From: Macrostomum hystrix
Lineage: Eukaryota > Platyhelminthes > Macrostomidae
DNA length: 64,000 nt
Assembly: GCA_950097015.1 (NCBI GenBank)
Contig: CATNEN010000029.1
Coordinates: 4,049,501-4,113,500 of the forward strand
Reading direction: 5' to 3'
The translations under genes and the position numbers were made by a program. Positions 23,501 to 33,900 of the stretch are shown here, one piece after another. Position 1 is the stretch's first letter. Each line of letters starts with the position of its first letter. The notes under the pieces are model-generated. The model worked only from the letters and a program-made list of their open reading frames with translations. It ran no database searches and was not told where the DNA came from.

Positions 23501-25643
23501 TGCACAATTAGTTTCACAACCTGTCAGGGGTCAAGAATGACTGACTGCTACGAGTAAAGTGACCTGCAACACCGAATGGCGCGTAACGTTATTTAATTTG
23601 GTCATAAGAGTAGTTTTATTCCAGCCAAAACTGACGGGTCTCGAAGTGATTTGAAGTGACTGATTGGAATGTACATTTGAAGTGACTCATTGGAATGTAC
23701 ATTTGAAGTGACTGATTGGAATGTACATTTGAAGTGACTCATTGGAATGTACATTCGAAGTGACTCATTGGAATGTACATTTGAAGTGACTGATTGGAGT
23801 GTACATTTGAAGTGACTGATTGGAATGTACATTTGAAGTGACTCATTGGAGTGTACATTCGAAGTGACTGATTGGAATGTACATTTAAAGTGACTCATTG
23901 GAGTGTACATTCGAAGTGACTGATTGGAATGTACATTTGAAGTGACTCATTGGAGTGTACATTCGAAGTGACTGATTGGAATGCACATTCGAAGTGAATG
24001 ATTGGAGTGTACATTTGAAGTGAATGATTGGAATATACATTTGAAGTGACTCATTGGAATGTACATTCGAAGTGACTCATTGGAGTGTACATTCGAAGTG
24101 ACTGATTGGTGTGTACATTTGAAGTGACTGATTGGAGTGTACATTTGAAGTGACTGATTGGAGTGTACATTTGAAGTGACTGATTGGAATGTATATTTGA
24201 AGTGACTGATTGGAATGTACATTTGAAGTGACTGATTGGAATGTACATTTGAATTGACTGATTGGAATGTATATTTGAAGTGACTGATTGGAATGTTCAT
24301 TTGAAGTGACTGATTGGAATGTTCATTTGAAGTGACTGATTGGAATGTACATTTGAAGTGACTGATTGGAATGTATATTTGAAGTGACTGATTGGAATGT
24401 ATATTTGAAGTGACTGATTGGAATGTACATTTGAATTGACTGATTGGAATGTATATTTGAAGTGACTGATTGGAATGTATATTTGAAGTGACTGATTGGA
24501 ATGTACATTTGAATTGACTGATTGGAATGTATATTTGAAGTGACTGATTGGAATGTATATTTGAAGTGACTGATTGGAATGTACATTCGAACTGACTGAT
24601 TGGAATGCACATTTGAAGTGACTCATTGGAGTGTACATTCGAACTGACTGATTGGAATGTATATTTCTCCTCCAGACAACGCGGTCACCTGCGATTACTT
24701 TTGTACAGGTAGGCAGCCAGCTGTTTCAGACGCTCAACCCCTGCTACAAGCTGCTGGTCGTCCTGATAGTTAGCGGCGACAACGACTCCCTCGAAGAGCG
24801 TCGATTTATTCAACTGGGCCGTCAGCTGGCCCAGGCTAGTGACCCGGAGCTGCGGCGAGTTCAATTCGCCTGGACTGCAGCTGAGTACACCCTGCGAGAG
24901 CTGGTCATGAGCCGACTGCCCAGCCCCAACCTGCTGGTGCTGAACCCCAACACCAGCCGCTACTACCTCCGGCTGGACTATCACAGGCCCGCTGTGGGCC
25001 TGAATGTTAGCTCCCTGAGGAGTCACGTGATGCTGGCTCTGGGAGACCAGCTGCCCAGTTACCAGGCTAATGGATTTTTTATCTCGGTGAAGCGATACAT
25101 CTACAGCATTGTGGTGGGGCTTGCGGTGCGTCAGAGGAACATGCTGCTGCATCTAGGAATGCAATGGATTGCTAGTCTATCCCATGGATTGCTAGTCTAT
25201 CCCATGGATTGCTAGTCTATCCCATGGATTGCTAGTCTATCCCATGGATTGCTAGTCTATCCCATGGATTGCTAGTCTATCCCATGGATTGCTAGTCTAT
25301 CCCATGGATTGCTAGTCTAGCCTCTATTGTTCAATGAGAAGAATGGATTGCTAGTCTAGCCACAAATATATTTTCAAATATCGAACCCACCCTGCAGACG
25401 GTGTGCGTACGGCACCCTCTGTACAGTCTGATTGTCTTCGGAATTCCCGGCTGCCTGATTGGCTGGCTTTGCTACTGCATCTGCTGCACCGACGGCGACG
25501 ATTATGACGAAATTGGCGAGGGCGAGGAAGCGGTGAAGACGCTCGCTACCAAGGCTGCGGCGGCGCTGGCCGTCAGTCAGTGCTTCGGCTGCATCTCCGA
25601 GACCGCTAACAGAGTTGGTCCGGAGAGGAAGAAGGAGCGCTGA
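20544..25643 (+). CDS. TMX3: TMX3-like ER membrane protein disulfide isomerase
   Basis: ER oxidoreductase that forms or rearranges disulfides in lumenal clients. Exons: 20544-20741, 20815-20978, 21578-21658, 22159-22267, 22335-22571, 24676-25125, 25398-25643; phases agree and give 494 residues. A signal peptide (LLLLFLMSAVRA) is followed by an acidic Ser-rich stretch, then a thioredoxin domain with active site APWCGHC (Cys ~72/75) and cis-Pro loop SLPSLIF. Two redox-inactive thioredoxin-like domains follow (ISSVAQIERALDES onward; LLVVLIVSGDN to RLPSPNLLVLNPNTSRYYL). The last exon has a membrane span (LIVFGIPGCLIGWLCYCIC), an acidic cytosolic segment and the C-terminus KKER, a KKXX ER-retrieval signal as in vertebrate TMX3. 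The start at 20544 puts the signal peptide at the N-terminus. Introns 2, 3, 5 and 6 hold minisatellites. Confidence 0.92.
20990..21455. repeat. Purine-rich minisatellite in TMX3 intron 2
   Basis: Imperfect repeat built from GAGGATCAGAGGATGAGGAT and GGGAAATTGAAGGATG modules, starting about 12 bp after the donor. A block of about 120 bp (21020-21120) is repeated at 21140-21250. Confidence 0.9.
21715..22085. repeat. 30-bp minisatellite in TMX3 intron 3
   Basis: About 8 regular copies of a 30-bp unit containing GGATTTGGGATCGGGGGA and AAGGAATTTAA, flanked by degenerate copies on both sides. Confidence 0.92.
22586..23310. repeat. 26-bp minisatellite A in TMX3 intron 5
   Basis: About 28 copies of a 26-bp unit: GAATGTACATTT followed by AGGATAGATGGATA. 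It starts 15 bp after the exon 5 donor. Copies are nearly identical (GATGG or GATTG). Three units at about 23290-23370 have a different second half (AGACTGGCTGCAAA type). Confidence 0.95.
23375..23639. other. Non-repetitive spacer within TMX3 intron 5
   Basis: About 265 bp of unique sequence separating two related minisatellites. No exon, RNA gene or mobile element was recognised. Confidence 0.5.
23640..24663. repeat. 26-bp minisatellite B in TMX3 intron 5
   Basis: About 39 copies of a 26-bp unit: GAATGTACATTT followed by GAAGTGACTGATTG. It runs to within about 13 bp of the exon 6 acceptor (TTTCTCCTCCAG), so the last unit adjoins the polypyrimidine tract. It has the same period and the same 12-bp half as array A. 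Confidence 0.95.
25155..25322. repeat. 20-bp minisatellite in TMX3 intron 6
   Basis: About 8 exact copies of CCCATGGATTGCTAGTCTAT, starting about 30 bp after the donor, then a degenerate copy at 25340. Confidence 0.93.
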
Positions 25644-26055
25644 CGGGGGTGGAGTGAGGGGGTGGAGTGACGGGGATGGAGTGACGAGGATGGAGTGAGG
25701 GGATGGAGTGATGGACGGGGATGGAGTGACAGTGAATGGAGCATTGAGTGTAGAGATCGAAGAAGCGAATGACTGGCTGACAAAAACTCTGAACCAGTTT
25801 TGTGTTTCTGAATTTTCCGGACTTTTCTCATTACCTCAAAGTAAATCTGAACTTTTAATGAAAATTTAATACAGAACTGTTTTTCAAAGTTTTAACAAAC
25901 CCTAAACTTATTATTTGTCGCTTTTCAGTTAGTTTATTATGGTTATCGGAAGTTCTTCGTTATCGGAATTTTGTTAGACATTATAACAAAACATTATTCT
26001 TAGGAATAGGGAATGTTTCCTTGCCGGATATTTTTGTGTACAAAAACGAAACTAA

Positions 26056-26061
26056 AATAAA
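26056..26061 (+). promoter_or_regulatory. Candidate poly(A) signal of TMX3
   Basis: AATAAA about 410 bp downstream of the TMX3 stop codon, and the first canonical hexamer after it. Use is inferred. A short GGGGATGGAGTGA repeat lies between stop and signal (about 25645-25745). Confidence 0.45.
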
Positions 26062-26224
26062 TTTTCCGGAATGCTTTAATGTCAATTTAAAAAACTAGAG
26101 CCAAACAGGCTAAATTAGTAAATTTTCAAACTTTTGTCATCGTTCTGTCATTTTTAGGTCATGAGAGGGCCGGATAGTATCATTTATTGGAATTTGGTCC
26201 TAGGCGAGATTCAGAGAGTCAGTT

Positions 26225-27480
26225 TGGTTTTAGAGGAGGTAAGAAGAGCCTTTTGGGTCAGGAGAAGGTTCTGACAGTCAGTTTGGGTCAGGAGAAGGTT
26301 CTGACAGTCAGTTTTGGTCAGGATGAAGTTTGACAGTCATTTTTGGGTCAGGAGAAGGTTCTGACAGTCAGTTTTGGTCAGGATGAAGTTCTGACAGTCA
26401 GCTTGGGTCAGGATGAAGTTCTGAAAGCCAGTTTGGGTCAGGAGAAGGTTCTGACAGTCAGTTTGGGTCAGGAGAAGGTTCTGACAGTCAGTTTGGGTCA
26501 GGAGACGGTTCTGATAGTCAGTTTTGGTCAGGATGAAGTTTGACAGTCAGTTTGGGTGAGGAGAAGGTTCTGACAGTCAGTTTTGGTCAGGATGAAGTTC
26601 TGACAGTCAGCTTGGGTCAGGATGAAGTTCTGAAAGCCAGTTTGGGTCAGGAGAAGGTTCTGACAGTCAGTTTGGGTCAGGAGAAGGTTCTGACAGTCAG
26701 TTTGGGTCAGGAGACGGTTCTGATAGTCAGTTTTGGTCAGGATGAAGTTTGACAGTCAGTTTGGGTGAGGAGAAGGTTCTGACAGTCAGTTTTGGTCAGG
26801 ATGAAGTTCTGACAGTCATTTTTGGGTGAGGAGAAGGTTCTGAAAGCCAGTTTGGGTCAGGAGAAGGTTCTGACTGTCAGTTTGGGTCAGGAGAAGGTTC
26901 TGACAGTCAGTTTGGGTCAGGAGACGGTTCTGATAGTCAGTTTTGGTCAGGATGAAGTTTGACAGTCAGTTTGGGTCAGGAGAAGGTTCTGACAGTCAGT
27001 TTGGGTCAGGAGACGGTTCTGATAGTCAGTTTTGGTCAGGATGAAGTTTGACAGTCAGTTTGGGTGAGGAGAAGGTTCTGACAGTCAGTTTTGGTCAGGA
27101 TGAAGTTCTGACAGTCAGCTTGGGTCAGGATGAAGTTCTGAAAGCCAGTTTGGGTCAGGAGAAGGTTCTGACTGTCAGTTTGGGTCAGGAGAAGGTTCTG
27201 ACAGTCAGTTTGGGTCAGGAGACGGTTCTGATAGTCAGTTTTGGTCAGGATGAAGTTTGACAGTCAGTTTGGGTGAGGAGAAGGTTCTGACAGTCAGTTT
27301 TGGTCAGGATGAAGTTCTGAAAGCCAGTTTGGGTCAGGAGAAGGTTCTGACAGTCAGTTTGGGTCAGCAGAAGGTTCTGACAGTCATTTTTGGTCAGGAT
27401 GAAGTTCTGACAGTCATTTTTGGGTCAAGATGAATTTCTGAAATCCAGTTTGGGTCAGGAGAAAGTTCTGACATCTGACA
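26225..27480. repeat. 30-bp minisatellite with a 209-bp higher-order repeat
   Basis: About 42 copies of a 30-bp unit (GTTCTGACAG TCAGTTTGGG then TCAGGAGAAG). A marker unit lacking one C (GATGAAGTTTGACAG) recurs at 26322, 26532, 26741, 26951, 27040 and 27249. Spacing is 209-210 bp except once, i.e. seven units of which one is 29 bp. The array lies between TMX3 and laccase. Confidence 0.94.
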
Positions 27481-27940
27481 GATTTCATCTAACATTTATG
27501 TGAAGACCGTAAAGAATATAGTGATAAATTTGTTGTTTCGATTAGATTCGCCTTTTATATTCTGCCCCCTTTGACTAGGTATTAGGAATTGGAATTAGAA
27601 CCGCAGAGTTTTCAAAAAATGTAGGACGAGCTATAAAATGCTAATAATCAATCTGGTTGAATAAATATTGACACAGGTGTCGCTTTGTCTAAGAAGAATT
27701 CAATTTCAAATGCTAATTTCTAGTTGCAGTTGGCTAGCAAAACTTTCAACACAGGGGTTGGAGGGGTTGTGGTAGCTGGACACGCAGTAACTAGGCTCTT
27801 ATGAGTCACTGAACAGCTATTTAAATCAAGACGAACAGATAAATATTCGGTGAGGGCAGAAAATCTGCCGGCTCGCTTTAACACTCAGTTCAGTAGCTTT
27901 AATGATCATTTCCTGACTTAGATTAATTCTTTTCGGTCAA
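27481..27940 (+). promoter_or_regulatory. Probable laccase promoter and 5' leader
   Basis: Unique sequence between the preceding array and the laccase start codon. A TATTTAAA lies at about 27819 and a CACTCAGTTCAG initiator-like stretch at about 27883, but their spacing of about 65 bp is too large for a standard TATA-Inr pair. Confidence 0.35.
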
Positions 27941-30900
27941 ATGATTCGCTACAGAATAATTCTCGCCTTATTGCTGACGCTTCTGACTGCTGCTGTCGTT
28001 GCTGCAGCGGCCCAGGAGGTGGAAGAAGACCTGTTTCATTTCTTTGGTGAGCAGGATTGTCATTGTCATTGCTTTGTTAAGATTCTTACCCTAAGGAACA
28101 CTGAGAGAAAAGTACCCTGTGATTCTTCCCCCTGTTTTAGTTGGGAGAACCCTGTGATTCTTCCCCTGTTCCAGTTGGGAGAACCCTGTGATTTTACCCC
28201 CTGTTCCAGTTGGGAGAACCCTGTGATTCTTCCCCCTGTTTTAGTTGGGAGAACCCTGTGATTCTTCCCCCTGTTTTAGTTGGGAGAACCCTGTGATTCT
28301 TCCCCTGTTTTAGTTGGGAGAACCCTGTGATTCTTCCCCTGTTTTAGTTGGGAGAACCCTGTGATTCTTCCCCCTGTTCCAGTTGGGAGAACCCTGTGAT
28401 TCTTCCCCTGTTTTAGTTGGGAGAACCCTGTGATTCTTCCCACTGTTCCAGTTGGGAGAACCCTGTGATTCTTCCCCTGTTCCAGTTGGGAGAACCCTGT
28501 GATTCTTCCCCCTGTTCCAGTTGGGAGAACCCTGTGATTCTTCCCCCTGTTCCAGTTGGGAGAACCCTGTGATTCTTCCCCCTGTTCCAGTTGGGAGAAC
28601 CCTGTGATTCTTCCCCCTGTTCCAGTTGGGAGAACCCTGTGATTCTTCCCCTGTTTTAGTTGGGAGAACCCTGTGATTCTTCCCCCTGTTCCAGTTGGGA
28701 GAACCCTGTGATTCTTCCCCTGTTTTAGTTGGGAGAACCCTGTGATTCTTCCCCTGTTTTAGTTGGGAGAACCCTGTGATTCTTCCCCTGTTTTAGTTGG
28801 GAGAACCCTGTGATTCTTCCCCTGTTTTAGTTGGGAGAACCCTGTGATTCTTCCCACTGTTCCAGTTGGGAGAACCCTGTGATTCTTCCCCTGTTCCAGT
28901 TGGGAGAACCCTGTGATTCTTCCCCCTGTTCCAGTTGGGAGAACCCTGTGATTCTTCCCCCTGTTCCAGTTGGGAGAACCCTGTGATTCTTCCCCCTGTT
29001 CCAGTTGGGAGAACCCTGTGATTCTTCCCCCTGTTCCAGTTGGGAGAACCCTGTGATTCTTCCCCTGTTTTAGTTGGGAGAACCCTGTGATTCTTCCCCC
29101 TGTTCCAGTTGGGAGAACCCTGTGATTCTTCCCCTGTTTTAGTTGGGAGAACCCTGTGATTCTTCCCACTGTTCCAGTTGGGAGAACCCTGTGATTCTTC
29201 CCCTGTTCCAGTTGGGAGAACCCTGTGATTCTTCCCCCTGTTCCAGTTGGGAGAACCCTGTGATTCTTCCCCCTGTTCCAGTTGGGAGAACCCTGTGATT
29301 CTTCCCCCTGTTCCAGTTGGGAGAACCCTGTGATTCTTCCCCCTGTTTTAGTTGGGAGAACCCTGTGATTCTTCCCCCTGTTCCAGTTGGGAGAACCCTG
29401 TGATTCTTCCCCCTGTTCCAGTTGGGAGAACCCTGTGATTCTTCCCCCTGTTCCAGTTGGGAGAACCCTGTGATTCTTCCCCCTGTTCCAGTTGGGAGAA
29501 CCCTGTGATTCTTCCCCCTTGTTCTAGTTAAAGAGTTCGAGTTACTTGAATCGTATAATAATATTATAGTTAATTTACAAAATCAAAATTATATGAATCT
29601 GAATTTCACACAAGATTCGTTCCATTAAAAGTTTCTAAACTGTGCAGTGGAAATAATCGCACAGCAGGTGACAGTGTAGGTCGACAGTCAGAAATGCTGA
29701 TAAGACTGATCGTGACGGCTACTCAACCCCCCACCTGCCCTGCCCTCCAACCGAGACTGCGAGGTGTCAGTGTGCACTTCTCTTAAAAAATTAGAGCAAG
29801 TTGACACATTCAAATTTGTGCCCAAACTTGCTTCAAATTTGTGATAAGTAGCATGGGATAAACATCATATTGTTCGGTAGATTAGTTGCTACGGTTAGGT
29901 TCAGTAGTTGCTATGCTCAGGTAGAATAGTTGTTATGCTCACGTAGAACCGTTGCCACGCTCAGGTCGAATCGTTGCTAGAATATTTCCTATGCTCAGGT
30001 TAAAAAGTTGCTATGCTCAGGTAGAATAGTTTCTGTGCTCAGGTAGAATAGTTGCCATGTTTAGGTAGAATAGTTGCCATGCTCAGGTCGAATAGTTGCT
30101 ATGCTCAGGTATGCTCAGGAAGAATAGTTGCTATGCTCATGCAGAATAATTGCTATGTTCAGGTTTCAAACACTCGTTGCCATGGGAACCAATCCGATTC
30201 GATCCAGATGAATTCCGACACGAATGCGTGCGCAACTGCTCAGCGGACCCGGGACCACGCGAGTGTCGCTATCGCCTGCGGCTGGAATGGTTCATGACAA
30301 TGTCCAAGGCCTGCTTCGACTGTCCGCTGAACCTCACAGACTGCCAGCGGCCGCATTGCATTACTGGCGACGGAGTCAAGCGAGCACTGCTCAGTGTCAA
30401 TCGGCAGCTAAGCGGCCCCGGAATTCACCTGTGCGAGTCTGACACTGTCATTGTCACCGTGGACAACTTCATGGAGGCAGGCGAGGGCACCTCCATTCAC
30501 TGGCACGGCATGCACCAGGATGGCACGCAGCACATGGATGGCGTTGCCATGGTAACGCAGTGCCCGATTAACTCGCACTCGTCCTTTACCTACAGGTAAG
30601 AAAAATGTAAACTACGAGTATTGTTTAAAAACACAATTTCCACTTTCCCCGAGCCATGGATTATTCTTTGAACCCCCCGGAAAACCTCCGTTCCGCAGCC
30701 ATGTATTTTTCTTTGAACCCCCCGGAAAACCTCCGTTCCGCAGCCATGAATTATTTTTTGAACCCCCCGAAACCCTTGATCCGCAACCGTCGATTATTCT
30801 TTGAACCCCCCGAAACCTTCGATCCCGCAGCCCTGGATTATTCTTTGAACCCCCCCAAAACCCTTGATCCCGCAGCCTTGGATTATTCTTTCTGCCCCCC

Positions 30901-33900
30901 CCCGAGACGCTTCACCTCACAAGCGTGGACGATTTTTTCAACCCCCGCCGTCTATTCCCAATGTTCCGGATTATTTTTTGAACCCCCTGACTTCCATCCC
31001 GCAGGTTTCGGGCCTCGCCGGCCGGCACTCACTATTGGCACTCGCATTCGGGTCTGCAGCGCTCCGATGGTCTATTCGGCCCGCTGGTTGTCAGGCAGGC
31101 GTCAGACCCCCATGCCGGCCTGTACGACACGGATCTGCCTGAGCACACCCTGCTGCTATCCGACTGGTTTCATGAGCTCGGAGCTGCCAAATTCGCTGCC
31201 CATCACTATTCTAATGGCGATAATAAGCCCAAGGGACTGCTTATTAACGGTCTGTTCCTGAATCATCGCTGTATCTCACAGACGTGTTCTTCAGTTTCAA
31301 ATTATGCCAAAGGCCACTTTTCAGATCCCAAACTCTTCTGATCCCTATCTCTTCTGATCCCTATCTCTTCTGATCCCTATCTCTTCTGATCCCTATCTCT
31401 TCTGATCCCAATCTGTTCTGATCCCAATCTCTTCTGATCCCAATCTGTTCTGATCCCAATCTGTTCTGATCCCAATCTGTTCTGATCCCAATCTGTTCTG
31501 ATCCCAATCTCTTCTGATCCCAATCTGTTCTGATCCCAATCTGTTCTGATCCCAATCTGTTCTGATCCCAATCTGTTCTGATCCCAATCTGTTCTGATCC
31601 CAATCTGTTCTGATCCCAATCTGTTCTGATCCCAATCTCTTCTGATCCCAATCTGTTCTGATCCCAATCTGTTCTGATCCCAATCTGTTCTGATCCCAAT
31701 CTGTTCTGATCCCAATCTGTTCTGATCCCAATCTGTTCTGATCCCAAAATCAACTACAGGCCGTGGCGCCTTCGCCCCAGTCTCCACCGGAGGTCCTCAC
31801 ACGCCTCGCTACGTTCTGCGAGTTAGTCGCGGATTGCGTCATCGAATTCGCGTCATTAGCAACGCCATACTGAACTGCCCGTTCGTGCTGTCAGTTGCCA
31901 ATCACAGCCTTCTGGTCATCGCCACCGACGGGGCACCCGTGGAACCCGTGGAAGTTGACTCCCTGATTCTGTACGCTGGCGAACGCTTCGACTTTGTGCT
32001 CAAGGCTGATCAGCGGCCAGGAAATTACCTGCTCATGGTGGCTGGTCTCGCTGACTGCGATGCTCGCTTCACCTCCGCCAGGTAATTTGTTTATTGATTT
32101 GTACTGCAGACTTCGGGTATGGTGGAATCCTTCCCAGGTGGAATCCTTCCCAGGTGGAATCCTTCCCAGGTGGAATCCTATCCAGGTAGAATCCTATCCA
32201 TGTAGAATCCTATCCAGGTAGAATCCTATCCAGGTAGAATCCTATCCATGTAGAATCCTATCCAGGTAGAATCCTATCCATGTAGAATCCTATCCAGGTA
32301 GAATCCTATCCAGGTAGAATCCTATCCAGGTAGAATCCTATCCAGGTAGAATCCTATCCAGGTAGAATCCTGTCCAGGTAGAATCCTATCCGGGTAGAAT
32401 CCTATCCAGGTAGAATCCTATCCAGGTAGAATCCTATCCAGGTAGATTTCTTTCAAGGTAGAATCCAGAACATAAGCAGCTCGCATTATCCACCAGGCAG
32501 TCGGCCATCGTCAGCTACTCCGGCGTCGACGAGTTTCCACTTCAGGGCTCCGGAAATCCTGCGTACTCGGAGATGCTCGGCCTGCCCGGCGGCCGGCAGT
32601 TGAACCCGTTCAACAGGTCGCCAGACGCCAACCACATTGCAGTGACATCGCTGCGAACTCCAGCCGGATGGCAGCCAGCCGAGAGGCTCATCGTGGAAGG
32701 CCCGGCCGATGCCAAATTCTATCTGGCATTCGACTTTGAGGTTGTAAACAACAGCCGCTACCACAATCCAGCCTATTATCCAATCAGCGCAGTCAGGAAG
32801 TCTGACGGGCACCTGTACACACCGCAGATTAACAACATAGCCATGCACATGCCGCCAGCTCCTGTGCTGTACCAGATGGAGGATGTGGAAATGGTGAGAC
32901 CAGCTTCAGATTTAGGGTGAGATAAGAATGGTGTACAGTGTGGGATTAAAAAGGTTTACAGTGTGGGATTATAAAGGTTTACAGAGTGGGATTATAAAGG
33001 TTTACAGTGTGGGATTATAAAGGTTTACAGTGTGGGATTATAAAGGTTTACAGTGTGGGATTAGAATGGTTTACAGTGTGGGATTAGAATAGTGTACATT
33101 GTGGGATTAGAATGGTGTACAGTGGGATTAGAATAGCGTACAGTGTGGGATTAGAATGGTTTACAGTGTGGGATTAGAATAGTGTACAGTGGGATTAGAA
33201 TAGTGTACATTGTGGGATTAGAATAGCGTAAAGTGTGGGATTAGAATGGTTTACAGTGTGGGATTAGAATAGCGTACATTGTGGGATTAGAATAGTGTAC
33301 AGTGGGATTAGAATAGTGTACAGTGGGATTAGAATAGTGTACAGTGGGATTAGAATAGCGTACAGTGTGGGATTAGAATGGTTTACAGTGTGGGATTAGA
33401 ATAGTGTACATTGTGGGATTAGAATGGTGTACAGTGGGATTAGAATAGCGTACAGTGTGGGATTAGAATGGTTTACAGTGTGGGATTAGAATAGTGTACA
33501 GTGGGATTAGAATAGTGTACATTGTGGGATTAGAATAGCGTAAAGTGTGGGATTAGAATGGTTTACAGTGTGGGATTAGAATAGCGTACATTGTGGGATT
33601 AGAATAGTGTACAGTGGGATTAGAATAGTGTACAGTGGGATTAGAATAGTGTACAGTGGGATTAGAATAGTGTACATTGTGGGATTAGAATGGTGTACAG
33701 TGGGATTAGAATAGCGTACAGTGTGGGATTAGAATGGTTTACAGTGTGGGATTAGAATAGTGTACATTGTGGGATTAGAATGGTGTACAGTGGGATTAGA
33801 ATAGCGTACAGTGTGGGATTAGAATGGTTTACAGTGTGGGATTAGAATAGTGTACAGTGGGATTAGAATAGTGTACATTGTGGGATTAGAATAGCGTAAA

